A DNA stretch of 61,452 nt from Chitinophagales bacterium (GCA_019694955.1 JAIBAX010000026.1:1-61452); one strand, 5' to 3'. Positions 17,239 through 27,087 are shown, counted from the first letter of the stretch. Made by a program: numbers and translations. The notes: generated by a model from the letters alone, not told the origin.

Positions 17239-18810
17239 ATGTCTGACTTTAAAGATATTACATATGATTATGTCATTATTGGTAGTGGCTTTGGTGGTTC
17301 CGTTTCGGCACTGCGATTGGCAGAGAAAGGGTATAAAGTACTCGTCATTGAAAAAGGAAAGCGACTACGGGGTGAAGATTTCCCTTTGACCAACTGGAAC
17401 CTGCCAAAGTGGATGTGGTTACCATCGCTAAAACTCCAAGGGCTCTTTAAGCTGACCTTCTTTCGGCATGTTGCCGTTCTTTCGGGGGTTGGCGTCGGCG
17501 GCGGGTCATTGGTGTACGCCAATACGTTGCCTGTCCCAAAGAAGAAGTTCTTTGAGTCAGCATCATGGTCACATTTGGCAGACTGGGAACAGGAATTATC
17601 TCCCTACTATCCACTAGCGCTGAAAATGCTAGGCGCAGAAAAAACACCATACATACGCAAGGGCGACCGCGCCCTACAAACACTGGCAAAAGAAATCGGC
17701 AAAGAAGATCATTTCGACACCACCAACGTTGCCGTGTATTTCGGCAAACCGGGCGTTACGGTTCCAGACCCTTATTTCGAAGGAGAAGGTCCCGATAGAA
17801 CGGGTTGCATCCAATGCGGTGGTTGTATGTTGGGATGCCGCTATAATTCCAAAAACACTTTAGACAAGAATTACCTGTATATGGCAGAGAAACTTGGCGT
17901 TACCATTGTTGCGGAACAAGAAGTTTATGATGTAAAACCCTTGTCACCCGATGGAAGTGCAGGCTATGAAATTCATTTTAAAGACAGCCTGAATTGGTTT
18001 CCCAAGAAAGCAAAGGTAAAAACAAAAGGGGTCGTTTTTTCAGGAGGCGTATTGGGTACGGTAGAACTGCTGTTAAAGTTAAAGCGAAAATCGTTACCAA
18101 ATCTTTCTAATAAAGTTGGTGCCGGTGTACGCACGAATTCGGAAGCCTTGGTGGGGGTAACGTCTTTATCACGAGATAAGTCATATTCAGAAGGAGTGGC
18201 CATTGGCAGTATCTTACATACCGACGACAATTCACATTTGGAGATTGTACGTTACTCTGAAGGTTCGGGATTTTGGAGGATATTTATGGCGCCGATGGTT
18301 TCCGGTGGAAATATCCTCAGCAGGTTTTTAAAAATGGTGAAAGATTATTTTGTACATCCTATTTCCAACTTAAAGGCATTTTTCACGGATGATTGGTCGA
18401 AAAGGACACAGATACTGCTTTTCATGCAAAGTATCGACAGCACCTTAAAATTCACGAAAGGAATATTTGGCATGAGCACCACTTTAGATTCGGGTCCAGC
18501 GCCTACGTCCTTTATTCCCGAAGCACAGGATTTAGCAACACGATATGGAAAAATTATCAATGGAAAACCAATGGTAATGAGTACGGAAACGCTATTTGGC
18601 ATACCGACAACAGCGCATATTTTGGGTGGGGCGTGTATGGGTAAAGATGCTACGGAAGGTGTTATCGACAAAGACAACCGCGTTTTTGGTTATGAGAATA
18701 TGTTGGTATGTGATGGTGCAATGATTTCTGCTAACCCCGGCGTCAATCCTTCATTAACTATTACTGCCATATCTGAGCGTGCCATGAGCAAGGTTCCAGT
18801 AAAACAATAA
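17239..18810 (+). CDS. GMC family FAD-dependent oxidoreductase
   Basis: 523 residues. An N-terminal FAD-binding Rossmann motif (IIGSGFGGS, 14-22) and the GMC pattern GVGGGSLVYANTLP near 88 place it with cholesterol-oxidase-like glucose-methanol-choline oxidoreductases. The C-terminal block ANPGVNPSLTITAISER holds the FAD and active-site end. It contains a cluster with CX2CX2CX3C spacing (CIQCGGCMLGC, about 194-204), reminiscent of iron-sulfur ligands and present in a bacterial subset of the family. No signal peptide. The oxidised alcohol or sterol is unknown. Confidence 0.9.
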   Translation: MSDFKDITYDYVIIGSGFGGSVSALRLAEKGYKVLVIEKGKRLRGEDFPLTNWNLPKWMWLPSLKLQGLFKLTFFRHVAVLSGVGVGGGSLVYANTLPVPKKKFFESASWSHLADWEQELSPYYPLALKMLGAEKTPYIRKGDRALQTLAKEIGKEDHFDTTNVAVYFGKPGVTVPDPYFEGEGPDRTGCIQCGGCMLGCRYNSKNTLDKNYLYMAEKLGVTIVAEQEVYDVKPLSPDGSAGYEIHFKDSLNWFPKKAKVKTKGVVFSGGVLGTVELLLKLKRKSLPNLSNKVGAGVRTNSEALVGVTSLSRDKSYSEGVAIGSILHTDDNSHLEIVRYSEGSGFWRIFMAPMVSGGNILSRFLKMVKDYFVHPISNLKAFFTDDWSKRTQILLFMQSIDSTLKFTKGIFGMSTTLDSGPAPTSFIPEAQDLATRYGKIINGKPMVMSTETLFGIPTTAHILGGACMGKDATEGVIDKDNRVFGYENMLVCDGAMISANPGVNPSLTITAISERAMSKVPVKQ

Positions 18811-18846
18811 TCAGGTGGTATTTACACAATTGTTGAAAAGGATATA

Positions 18847-18877
18847 TTGACATTAGTAGAATGTATGTGTATTTTTG
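18847..18877 (+). promoter_or_regulatory. Promoter of TPR protein gene
   Basis: TTG at 18847-18849, 20 bases, then TATTTTTG at 18870-18877. This is a good match to the Bacteroidota promoter (TTG-N19/20-TAnnTTTG), 16 bases before the ATG. Confidence 0.65.
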
Positions 18878-18893
18878 AATAAAACATACTAAA

Positions 18894-19574
18894 ATGAAAA
18901 CAGTTTTACTTTACACCTTCCTGTTATCTATCAAACTGATATCCTTTACTTTTGATACCCCGAATACAGACAAGGATGACGATATCGTTCGCAGCACAAA
19001 AAGTACTAACGCTGAAGCTACGGCACTCTACGACAAAGCGATGGCTTTTTTGAACAATAAGGAAATAGAAACTGCCATTGACCACCTCAACAAAGCTGTA
19101 TTAGCTGACCCAGAATTTGTTGATGCTTATGATCAACTGGCGCAAATATATATTAGCAAGAGTGAATACATGATGGCAAAACTGAATGCAACAAAATCAT
19201 TGGAATTATATCCCGAAGGCTACATGGCGAACATGAATTTTGGAAAAATTTATGAAAACATCAGAGATTTCGCAACGGCACTCACCTATTATGACAAATG
19301 CACCAGAATTCAACCGGAGAATCCTGATGGCTACTATAAATCCAGCAAGATGTATTTTGTTGCCAATGATTTTCAAAAAAGCTTAGTAAATGCTTTGATA
19401 GCGGAAAAGTATTATAAAAAACAACAAAACCCATTAACCGTAGATGCCGTATACCTTGCAGGAATGTCTTATCATGGTTTAGGTGTAAAAAAGAACGCCA
19501 AGAAATACCTCAAAAAAGCACAAGAAACAGGGCTACAACTACCTGAGGAGATCAGGATGATGTACGGATTATAA
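18894..19574 (+). CDS. Secreted or periplasmic TPR protein
   Basis: 226 residues. The N-terminus (VLLYTFLLSIKLISFTF) is a probable signal peptide. About four tetratricopeptide repeats follow (from ATALYDKAMAFLNNKEIETAIDHLNKAVLADPEF near 46, then FVDAYDQLAQIY, MANMNFGKIYENIRDFATALTYY and PDGYYKSSKMYF). TPRs are protein-binding scaffolds; the partner is not evident. It has its own promoter and does not seem to be in an operon. Confidence 0.85.
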   Translation: MKTVLLYTFLLSIKLISFTFDTPNTDKDDDIVRSTKSTNAEATALYDKAMAFLNNKEIETAIDHLNKAVLADPEFVDAYDQLAQIYISKSEYMMAKLNATKSLELYPEGYMANMNFGKIYENIRDFATALTYYDKCTRIQPENPDGYYKSSKMYFVANDFQKSLVNALIAEKYYKKQQNPLTVDAVYLAGMSYHGLGVKKNAKKYLKKAQETGLQLPEEIRMMYGL

Positions 19575-19594
19575 GATTCTACTTATTTTATGCC

Positions 19595-20029
19595 TTAAAC
19601 ATCTTCGTCGATGCTATGTAAGTTTAAATCGTTGAATACAGTAATTTTTGTTGGTCTCGAGAGAAAAAATATCCCCAACCCAACTACCGAAACCAACAGA
19701 TTTATTTGATTTTCAAACAGAAAAAATAGGATGGCGTTCACTATAACAGCACCTTCTAACAAAGCCCAGCGAATGATGCAGGCTGCCCTATAATCTTCTA
19801 ATTTTTGTTCGATAGTATCGTCTTCATCGATCTCTGAAAGTCGCTTTTTAAACAAATAAGTAGATAAGAATACCTGAAGAATCATAAGTCCTGCGCCTAT
19901 TCCAAAAATAATTGGTTTCTGAATAAATCTGCTGTTCGTTGACAAAGTTTGTAAAACAAACATAATCATCACCTGTCCGAAGAATAGCGCAAAGAATACT
20001 ATATTTAGTCTTTTAGGATGTTCAGTCAT
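19595..20029 (-). CDS. Four-helix membrane protein of unknown function
   Basis: 144 residues with hydrophobic segments near 9-28, 40-60, 88-107 and 109-124, and a charged loop (SEIDEDDTIEQKLEDYR) between the two pairs. Family not recognised. It starts six bases after the preceding glycoside-hydrolase-like lipoprotein gene on the same strand and is probably its operon partner by position only. Confidence 0.75.
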   Translation of the reverse strand: MTEHPKRLNIVFFALFFGQVMIMFVLQTLSTNSRFIQKPIIFGIGAGLMILQVFLSTYLFKKRLSEIDEDDTIEQKLEDYRAACIIRWALLEGAVIVNAILFFLFENQINLLVSVVGLGIFFLSRPTKITVFNDLNLHSIDEDV

Positions 20030-20035
20030 TGTGCA

Positions 20036-21658
20036 TTATAGGCTAAACTCAATAAAACCATATGAAAACGGCCCTTCAATCACTTTGGTGGTAAAATCCT
20101 TCTCAAACATCTCAACATAATTTTGCTTATCGGGATATTTGTTTACAAAACCTGTCTCACCAAAAGCTGAATACAATTTATTCGCTTTGATATATTTTAT
20201 CTTTGCAGTCTTATAGGCAATACCATCCAACTTATCGATGGTAATATTGCCACCTGACCTGTTTAAGAAGTACAAATATGCCTTTTTAGTGTTTACATTA
20301 TAGAACAATCGCGCATTGAATTGCTTATTATCCAAGCCTGTTGTACTCACGGATACAAGTCCAGCACTTTGAGTACCCCCTTTTAAGATATCACCTAAAA
20401 ACTTGAATGCATAATACGATCCCGTTGCAGAAACTTCTTTGTTGCCATTAAGGTTAGGCAGGTTTTTCCTATTGGGCGCGATAGTGGTATATCCGTAATT
20501 TGAAGTGCAAAAATTATGATAAGTAGAAATTTCTAAGGCGTTGTTATTAGCCAAATTATAATCCATCATATTCATAAAGAACTCTGTAACATAAGCGGCA
20601 TGTACGAAGGTATTTCCTGCCATGGTTTGAGGTGACTTGATGTTCCACTCGGTATACCACATTTTCTTGCCATTATACCATTTCTTGAAAGTGCTATACA
20701 ATTTATCGGCGTAATTTAGGTTTACCGCACTCAATAGTTCGTATTCGCATAGAAATACTTTATCAAAACCTTCGCCTACGAAAGCGGTGCAACCTTCATC
20801 TTTTACGTATGAGTGTACGACGAAGGCGTCATAAAAAGTTTCCTTTGCCAAGGCTTCGTTCCATTCGGTAGCATAGCCTTGTGTTGGGGCGGTACCGCCT
20901 GCTTCTCCGGCAACCTTTGCAGCAATGACGGCGATTTTCATTGTAGGATATTTCTTTCTCAGCGCAGCAGCATAAGATTTTGCTTTAGTAACGTACGAAT
21001 TGGCATCTGGAAAATCATTTCTGTATTCTCCGAAGTACAACTCATTACCGAGCTCTACACCAATTACTTCCACACCACCTGCTTGAATTTTATCTATAGT
21101 AGTAATCGCTTCTTCTACAGTACCAGTTAAAAGGTTGGCAACATAAAGGCATTTTGCTCCGGAAGATTTTGCCAGTTTTATATAAGGCACAACAAAATCT
21201 TGCGTTTCATATTGCTCTGCCGTATATTGATCTAAGATTACTTTTGTGCGCATTTCCGCCTCTTTAAACCCATAGCCTTTCCCGCCGGGATGGTAGTAGT
21301 TGGCAATGGTTCCTCCGGGAAAACGAAGGATGCGTGGCGCCATTTCATTGGTAAGGCGTACAACTTCCGGATGTGCGGAGATATTTTGATTGAAGCTAAA
21401 TGCTGCATTAATACCTAAGATCTTATCATTTACCGCTTTAAGCTCTTGCAGATTTGCTGTCATGGAGACTGTACCGCCATTGCCTAACACGCCTACCACT
21501 TCCGGAGTACCTGCATTGGTGTTGGATGGGTTTTGTGTTACAGGTTTAGGCTTTTGGGGTTTCGGTTGTGATGCTTTTAACAAGGCTTCACATGAAACAA
21601 ACATTACTGATGATACTATCAAGGCGATAAACAACCTAATAAATGTGATTTTTTTCAT
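20036..21658 (-). CDS. Clan GH-A-like glycoside hydrolase lipoprotein
   Basis: 540 residues from the ATG at 21658, chosen because it gives a clean lipoprotein signal (FIALIVSSVMFVSC, Cys23); an ATG six codons earlier is possible. A Pro/Asn-rich linker follows the lipid Cys. The catalytic barrel shows RFPGGTIANYYHP near 112, the acid/base Glu206 in GVELGNELYFGE and a likely nucleophile Glu337 in MWYTEWNI, the arrangement of clan GH-A families such as GH39, GH51 and GH79. A C-terminal beta domain follows. Substrate unknown; arabinofuranosidase or glucuronidase types are candidates. Confidence 0.75.
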   Translation of the reverse strand: MKKITFIRLFIALIVSSVMFVSCEALLKASQPKPQKPKPVTQNPSNTNAGTPEVVGVLGNGGTVSMTANLQELKAVNDKILGINAAFSFNQNISAHPEVVRLTNEMAPRILRFPGGTIANYYHPGGKGYGFKEAEMRTKVILDQYTAEQYETQDFVVPYIKLAKSSGAKCLYVANLLTGTVEEAITTIDKIQAGGVEVIGVELGNELYFGEYRNDFPDANSYVTKAKSYAAALRKKYPTMKIAVIAAKVAGEAGGTAPTQGYATEWNEALAKETFYDAFVVHSYVKDEGCTAFVGEGFDKVFLCEYELLSAVNLNYADKLYSTFKKWYNGKKMWYTEWNIKSPQTMAGNTFVHAAYVTEFFMNMMDYNLANNNALEISTYHNFCTSNYGYTTIAPNRKNLPNLNGNKEVSATGSYYAFKFLGDILKGGTQSAGLVSVSTTGLDNKQFNARLFYNVNTKKAYLYFLNRSGGNITIDKLDGIAYKTAKIKYIKANKLYSAFGETGFVNKYPDKQNYVEMFEKDFTTKVIEGPFSYGFIEFSL

Positions 21659-21746
21659 ATATATGTCTTTTGGCAATAATATGCAATTATGGTGCTAAAT
21701 TAAGCCATAAAGTTATTATTAACATATATTTTACTGAAAAAGTATT

Positions 21747-24254
21747 TTACTGGTGTATTGAAAAAGCAATTGTACCAAACGATTGGTCGGAAAAGATGGT
21801 CTTCAAGAAATATATTCCGTTGGAAAGTTGTTTGCAAGAGATTTCCAATAATTCCATTTGATTGTCCAATGACGTGGATTGCAATAAGCGACCATTATTA
21901 TCATAAATCGTATAGCTGGTAATAGGTTGAGTTGTTTTCAACAGAAATACACCATTATTAGGATTTGGGAATAATGATAAAGTATGATTTTTATTTTGAA
22001 AAACACCATTTACCACCTGCGTTTCATAAGCGCCTACATCTGGAGCATTACCAAAATAGTTTACATTGGGTAAATCGCTGATATTTGGAATATTCATTCC
22101 GATATTTATACAGGGACTTGGATTTGCTAAATGATAATCATCGTTAGCGTAATTGATAAACTGTGGTTCAAACATAAAACCTGAAATATCTAGATTACTA
22201 CTATCCTGATTTCCACTGATTTGTCTTATATGTGCACTCAATGAATCCAAGTTGTCACTATATACACAGCGATGAGAAGGACCATGTATAGGATTCACTA
22301 ATCCTAAAAGTCCATGTGCTGAAAAGTAATTATCAGAAACAGATTTAAAGGCATATTTTGGTTCGTTGTCAACGCCATCAAAGAAGACATTTCTAAATGC
22401 TGAATAAAAAATATTATTGGCAGAATGAATGGATCTCCAATTTTGAGGTCCCAAATAAAAATTAAAAGCCAATGTGTCTTTAGAAACGACTGTGTTGTGA
22501 TAAAAATGGATGTCAGTTATTTTATTGTATATAGTTTCTCCGGTATTCATCTTTAACAAGGAACCCCAAGTTTTTTGCTGAACGCCATCACAGTCATTAT
22601 AATTCACATATATTTCAGGGTTAAAAGAATCGGGAAGGTTTTTCAGATTCCAACGAGTAGCCAAATTATCTATTTGGTTTCTAAAAATGTAAATAGGCCC
22701 TAGAGGATAGGTAATTAAAGAGAAATTTACGGGGTTATTAGTAATTCTATTTCCCCAAACTCTTGTATTTACTGCATTGCCGAATCCATCTACCGCATCA
22801 TAATTATTTTTCACTAGGTTATTATATACATCCACATCATAAATAGGATCTATAGAAATGCCACCCATAGCATTTACATAACCATCGAAAGTATTGTTTC
22901 TGACAATGATGTTTTTTGCACCTGCTTCACTATCAAACATAAGAAAGGATTTCTCCAAATCTCTCCCGGCTTTTCCGGGGTCATTGAGCAAATTTATATC
23001 ACCATGGATAGGGAACAACGAAGTATTTTTAAATTGACCATGCGCCCACGCACCCGTTTGGTCGTAGAAATGGCAATTTTGGATGGTAGTCGTATCACAT
23101 ACACCATTGAAATACAAAGGAGAGGAACAAAACTCAAAATCACAGTTGTCGACAATTGTTCCTGATATTGATTTAATATGCAAAACCAATGCGGGATCTA
23201 TTCTGGTAAAATTTAGTATTGAAAAGAGATAATAGTATTCCACCTCTGCCTTGCCATAGTTTCTAAATTTTAAATTTTTAAAGATGAAACGGGGATTAGC
23301 ATTCGGCGTACCATATTTATTGACAAATAGAAACCGATTCTGTTTGGAGACGGTAATTGTATGACCATTAGGATTTTCACCATTTTTCATTTTAATATAA
23401 AATTGATTCTTATCTCTATAAAAACCGGATCCGAACCATAAGTTAGCAAGACATTCTCTGTAATACCCTGGAATTTGTGCAGTATACCTTGTAGCATACG
23501 GAAACAAGCGTTGACCGTCGAATTTCAGCAAAGTAGAAAAACCATCTTGCGGGTTGAGTGTTGCCGTATAGATTCCATTAGCGGCATCATTCAGTGTCCA
23601 TGCAGACCAAGTACTTCTCACTGTATCGCTACCGTCAAATACGGCGGGGTCTTCCCAATCTGAGGTTATTACGATGGGTTTGCTTTCGTCATTACAGGGT
23701 CTTGTTGCATAATTTATCCTATACTCAAAATTGCCGACATAGTAGGTACCTCCTTTACAAAAAAGTGTGGTGCCGCAGTTCAGCAATAAGTTGTCATTTG
23801 TATTAAACAATGTTTCTATATTGCCCGGAAAATCTTTTGTGTACAAATGCCCGCTCCCATTTGTACTCACCCACAATGTATCATCAGAGATGGGGCTTAC
23901 CTGAACATCTGCTCTGGTGGTAGCAAAAGTAGTGAAGGTAGTTGGCGTATTCCCGGCAGCAGAATCAATAATGGTAATTTTTATTTCGTAGGTGGTATTT
24001 TCTGACAACTGCACGACACTACCGGCAATAGTTTTTTGGTTGTTGAAAGTTATCACCGAAGGCATCAGACCTTGTCGCCAAGTACCATTTTGTATTCGGA
24101 AACTAACGTTTACAGAAATATGGTCGCTGAAAACAGTCTGGATATTATTCACATAATAACCGATAGAATTAAACGTTGTATTAGTCGTAATGTCTAACCC
24201 AAAAGAGGTTCCGATAATACAAAAAAATAGTATTGTAAAAATGCTTCTTTTCAT
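21747..24254 (-). CDS. Secreted right-handed beta-helix protein with T9SS sorting domain
   Basis: 835 residues. Signal peptide at 1-19 (SIFTILFFCIIGTSFG). A fibronectin/Ig-like stretch near 25-120 precedes a long central region rich in short N/G repeats (…NNTFDGYVNAMGGISI…VYNNLVKNNYDAVDGFGN…), typical of parallel beta-helix polysaccharide lyases or hydrolases. The last 80 residues (SLFPNPNNGVF … IYDNNGRLLQ … LSNGIYFLKT) form a type A T9SS C-terminal sorting domain, so it is exported across the outer membrane. The sugar polymer it acts on cannot be read. Confidence 0.9.
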   Translation of the reverse strand: MKRSIFTILFFCIIGTSFGLDITTNTTFNSIGYYVNNIQTVFSDHISVNVSFRIQNGTWRQGLMPSVITFNNQKTIAGSVVQLSENTTYEIKITIIDSAAGNTPTTFTTFATTRADVQVSPISDDTLWVSTNGSGHLYTKDFPGNIETLFNTNDNLLLNCGTTLFCKGGTYYVGNFEYRINYATRPCNDESKPIVITSDWEDPAVFDGSDTVRSTWSAWTLNDAANGIYTATLNPQDGFSTLLKFDGQRLFPYATRYTAQIPGYYRECLANLWFGSGFYRDKNQFYIKMKNGENPNGHTITVSKQNRFLFVNKYGTPNANPRFIFKNLKFRNYGKAEVEYYYLFSILNFTRIDPALVLHIKSISGTIVDNCDFEFCSSPLYFNGVCDTTTIQNCHFYDQTGAWAHGQFKNTSLFPIHGDINLLNDPGKAGRDLEKSFLMFDSEAGAKNIIVRNNTFDGYVNAMGGISIDPIYDVDVYNNLVKNNYDAVDGFGNAVNTRVWGNRITNNPVNFSLITYPLGPIYIFRNQIDNLATRWNLKNLPDSFNPEIYVNYNDCDGVQQKTWGSLLKMNTGETIYNKITDIHFYHNTVVSKDTLAFNFYLGPQNWRSIHSANNIFYSAFRNVFFDGVDNEPKYAFKSVSDNYFSAHGLLGLVNPIHGPSHRCVYSDNLDSLSAHIRQISGNQDSSNLDISGFMFEPQFINYANDDYHLANPSPCINIGMNIPNISDLPNVNYFGNAPDVGAYETQVVNGVFQNKNHTLSLFPNPNNGVFLLKTTQPITSYTIYDNNGRLLQSTSLDNQMELLEISCKQLSNGIYFLKTIFSDQSFGTIAFSIHQ

Positions 24255-24386
24255 GGCATAAGATTTAGTGTAAAATTAAGATGGAATAATTAGGTTATTT
24301 TCACCTGATAGGGTGATTTTTAGTTGGAATTCAAATTGATTACATTTCATCAGGATGCAGTTTTAGAGAAGGCTGACAGACTACGG

Positions 24387-24419
24387 TCGTCCCGATTCAT
24401 CATCTCATCGGGAGACCAC
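24387..24419. repeat. REP-like inverted repeat
   Basis: Arms TCCCGAT (24390-24396) and ATCGGGA (24407-24413), flanked by GTCG and GACCAC. In reverse complement it matches the first unit at 15092-15125 in about 32 of 34 positions. It lies 100 bases before the antitoxin gene. Confidence 0.7.
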
Positions 24420-24519
24420 CGAGTCTATTGGTTAATTTTGGTGGTGAAGCAGATTGCAAATAGGACTGAGAATCCTAATGAATCAAAAAAATATTTAGAT
24501 TTGCATGAAATAGATAGCG

Positions 24520-24708
24520 ATGAATATTACTGATTTGAAAGAAGAGATTAAAAAAGCGATTGATAATGCTCCTGAGTCTGTTTTAGAAGATATTTTAGAC
24601 TATTTAAATAAGATTAAAGCAACGCCAGAAAAAAAGGTTGATTTGACCAAGCAGCTGGATCAGATTTTAATGGAAGATAATGGTTTATTGCAAAGATTGG
24701 CATTATGA
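24520..24708 (+). CDS. Putative antitoxin of the Doc-like toxin
   Basis: 62 residues, mostly helical and acidic (LKEEIKKAIDNAPESVLEDILDYLNKI), ending in a short unstructured tail (DLTKQLDQILMEDNGLLQRLAL) of the kind that docks in a Fic/Doc active site. No DNA-binding domain is obvious; it does not look like Phd. The antitoxin role is inferred from the 4-base overlap with the toxin gene (24705-24708) and from size. Confidence 0.75.
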   Translation: MNITDLKEEIKKAIDNAPESVLEDILDYLNKIKATPEKKVDLTKQLDQILMEDNGLLQRLAL

Positions 24709-25088
24709 TGGATTCTAATAATGCTATACGGATACAAGAGATACTAATCGATAAATTTGGTGGTTCCAAAGGAGTTCGTGATATTAACCTACTGGAATCT
24801 GCTCTTTCAAGGTCATTTCAAACTTTTGACACAAAAGATTTATATCCGCATCCAATTGATAAGGCAGCGGCACTAATGGAAAGCATATTGATTAATCACC
24901 CATTCATTGACGGCAATAAACGGATTGGATATGTGCTTATGCGATTATTATTGATGGAATATGGTTTTGATATTCACGCCACTGAAGATGAAAAATATGA
25001 TTTTGTTATTTCTATTGCTACGGGTGTGTATCGATTCGATGATATTGTGAAATGGATAAGTAATAAAAAACAACCTGAAGTAATATGA
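24705..25088 (+). CDS. doc: Doc-like (death-on-curing) Fic-fold toxin
   Basis: 127 residues, the length of Doc. The active-site loop is HPFIDGNKR (His65-Arg73). This matches the Doc form HxFxDxNKR, which phosphorylates elongation factor Tu, more closely than the AMP-transferring Fic form HPFxxGNGR. The rest (LLESALSRSFQTF near 29, VYRFDDIVKWI at the end) also fits Doc. It overlaps the small upstream gene by four bases, the usual antitoxin-first order. Confidence 0.92.
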   Translation: MMDSNNAIRIQEILIDKFGGSKGVRDINLLESALSRSFQTFDTKDLYPHPIDKAAALMESILINHPFIDGNKRIGYVLMRLLLMEYGFDIHATEDEKYDFVISIATGVYRFDDIVKWISNKKQPEVI

Positions 25089-25110
25089 TTATATAAGCTT
25101 ATAAATCACT

Positions 25111-25506
25111 ATGCAACCAAAAAAAATATGGGCTAATTTAGGCGTTAGCGATTTAAAAAGAACGACAGCATTTTATAATACTTTAGGATTTAAGCCTAAC
25201 GGTCAATTTTCGGTCACCAATGAGTTGACGAGTTTTTTGGTGGGAGATGACCATTTCGTATTACACTTTTTCCTAAAGGATGTACTTGAAAAAAATATGA
25301 ATGTCAAAATTGCTGATGCTAAAAATGGCATCGAAATAATGTTTACACTCTCCGCTGACAGCCAAGAACAAGTCGATAATTGGGCGAAAAAAGTGGAAGA
25401 AGCCGGAGGGACATTGATTTCCAAGCCGGAAAAATTTGGCAAAGGATACTACGGTTTTGTTTTTTCAGATCCTGATGGACATACTTTTAATGTGTTTCAT
25501 ATGTAA
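25111..25506 (+). CDS. VOC-family (glyoxalase/bleomycin-resistance-like) protein
   Basis: 131 residues with one full VOC unit: WANLGVSDLKRTTAFYNTLGF at the start, FVLHFFL in the middle and YGFVFSDPDGHTFNVFHM at the end with the typical DPDGH metal-ligand region. This subgroup of short glyoxalase-like proteins is common in Bacteroidota and mostly uncharacterised. It starts 22 bases after the Doc toxin, but there is no sign of a functional link. Confidence 0.88.
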   Translation: MQPKKIWANLGVSDLKRTTAFYNTLGFKPNGQFSVTNELTSFLVGDDHFVLHFFLKDVLEKNMNVKIADAKNGIEIMFTLSADSQEQVDNWAKKVEEAGGTLISKPEKFGKGYYGFVFSDPDGHTFNVFHM

Positions 25507-25551
25507 TGGCGTTTACTCCACTCCTATTTATTTCTCTGTCTCTACTGACTA

Positions 25552-27042
25552 TTATCCCTTTGGTTTCACTTCGAGCGTATATTCACCTTTACCTGGGGTC
25601 CACACTACACCATATCTATTATAATTATCTGATTCAAATGTGGCAAGTTCGCCATTTAAGAAGATATTAAATCCTTCTGGATACCAGTCCGGATTAATAT
25701 ATACGATAGGATTTCCCAATTGTCCGTTTTCGGCAAATTTACATGTCAATATCCGTGTATCGGTATCGAATCTATGGTAGCTGTACTTGCCACTCATTGC
25801 CATTACATACGGAACGATGGCATTTTTCTTAGCATCTTCATTCACTTCCCATTGGTTGTTTCCGCCAAGGTGGTTAAAAAATCCCCAAGTGCCGTCGCCA
25901 CCGGAAGTTCCCGGGCGAGGTTCTTTCCACAACCAATATTCACTGTGCAAGTACCTGTCTTCCATCATCTCGCGCATGGCTTGTATATTTGTTTTCCCTT
26001 GAATGATTTTTGGGTTGATGCCCCATTCATTGATACATACAGGTGCATCCCAAGATTTTCCTTCTACCTGAATCCTATTCAATCCTTTTTGTATCAATCT
26101 CTTCCAAACGGGCACTTCAAAAGCTGTAAGATTTTGCGTGAGATTGGGGTAATAATGTGGACAGTAAACAATCTTTTTATCTGGAAATGGCTCATCCAAT
26201 AAGGGTGAATTGTCCGTTATATTGCGCAAAGCATCAGGTTCTAACCAAAGTGAATGTCGCTGATCGATAGTGCGCATTTTCTTAGAACATGTTATATAGA
26301 AATCCATAAATTCTTGCGGTGAGATGCCACCACCAAAGGCCAATGGCTCATTCAAGGGTTCAAATCCTATCACTGCCGATTCATCTTTAAAAGCTTCGAT
26401 GATTTGCGTCCAACACTTGAAATACTCATCTAAGATGCCTTCCTTGTTCTTGAAGAAACTATAATACGATTTGAATACCAATGGATTGGCTCTTAAAAGG
26501 CTGAGTGTATTAAAATTCAAGATGCCCTCCACAGTATAATTAGATTGTCCGGGAATAATGGCCCAATAAGGTGCGCCATCTTCTCCAATTTCTTTAGACC
26601 ATGCATCAAAATGCCAATCCAGCTGAACATAGATACCGACTTCTTTACACCATGCCACCACTTCTTTTATTCTGTTGAGATATGTTTCGTCAAAGACACC
26701 TCTTTCCGGTTCATACCCTGACCAATTTATGGGAAGTCGTAGTGTATTAAACCCCCACGCTGCCATCATTTGAACATCATCTTTAGTAAATTCCGGCACC
26801 ACTTCATTGGGTGTTCTGCCATCGCTATGTGCTACATCGAACAATCCATTTACCCGTGCATTGATACCGCGAATATTTACAAAGCGTCCTGATTCGTCTA
26901 TAAATTCACGTTGCTGAACATCTATCCATCCCATCTTCCAATTTCCTGACTGAGGCTCGTATGTTGGCAAGTCTTTGCCTTTTTCTTTTTTGCAAGAAAA
27001 AGACATTATGAGGCATATGGTTAAAACAAGAATTCTTCGCAT
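25552..27042 (-). CDS. GH5 glycoside hydrolase lipoprotein, endoglycosylceramidase-like
   Basis: 496 residues from the ATG at 27042, chosen for its lipoprotein signal (LVLTICLIMSFSC, Cys17); an upstream ATG adds 13 residues. The N-terminal IDESGRFVNIRGIN and the central region resemble endoglycoceramidase-type GH5 enzymes. Acid/base Glu232 sits in GFEPLNEP and the nucleophile Glu339 in CINEWG. The C-terminal ~90 residues form a beta domain. Predicted to be anchored on an outer membrane leaflet. Endo-beta-glucanase or glycolipid hydrolase are both possible. Confidence 0.88.
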   Translation of the reverse strand: MRRILVLTICLIMSFSCKKEKGKDLPTYEPQSGNWKMGWIDVQQREFIDESGRFVNIRGINARVNGLFDVAHSDGRTPNEVVPEFTKDDVQMMAAWGFNTLRLPINWSGYEPERGVFDETYLNRIKEVVAWCKEVGIYVQLDWHFDAWSKEIGEDGAPYWAIIPGQSNYTVEGILNFNTLSLLRANPLVFKSYYSFFKNKEGILDEYFKCWTQIIEAFKDESAVIGFEPLNEPLAFGGGISPQEFMDFYITCSKKMRTIDQRHSLWLEPDALRNITDNSPLLDEPFPDKKIVYCPHYYPNLTQNLTAFEVPVWKRLIQKGLNRIQVEGKSWDAPVCINEWGINPKIIQGKTNIQAMREMMEDRYLHSEYWLWKEPRPGTSGGDGTWGFFNHLGGNNQWEVNEDAKKNAIVPYVMAMSGKYSYHRFDTDTRILTCKFAENGQLGNPIVYINPDWYPEGFNIFLNGELATFESDNYNRYGVVWTPGKGEYTLEVKPKG

Positions 27043-27087
27043 CCTATTATTTTTAGGCAAATGTCTATAAAAAAGAGACATCCTGAA

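Noticed and set aside
24324..24533. 69-codon frame before the antitoxin gene
   Set aside because: It runs through the REP-like hairpin at 24387-24419 and has no motif; most likely a chance frame, possibly with a decayed gene end (HEIDSDEYY) at its 3' side.
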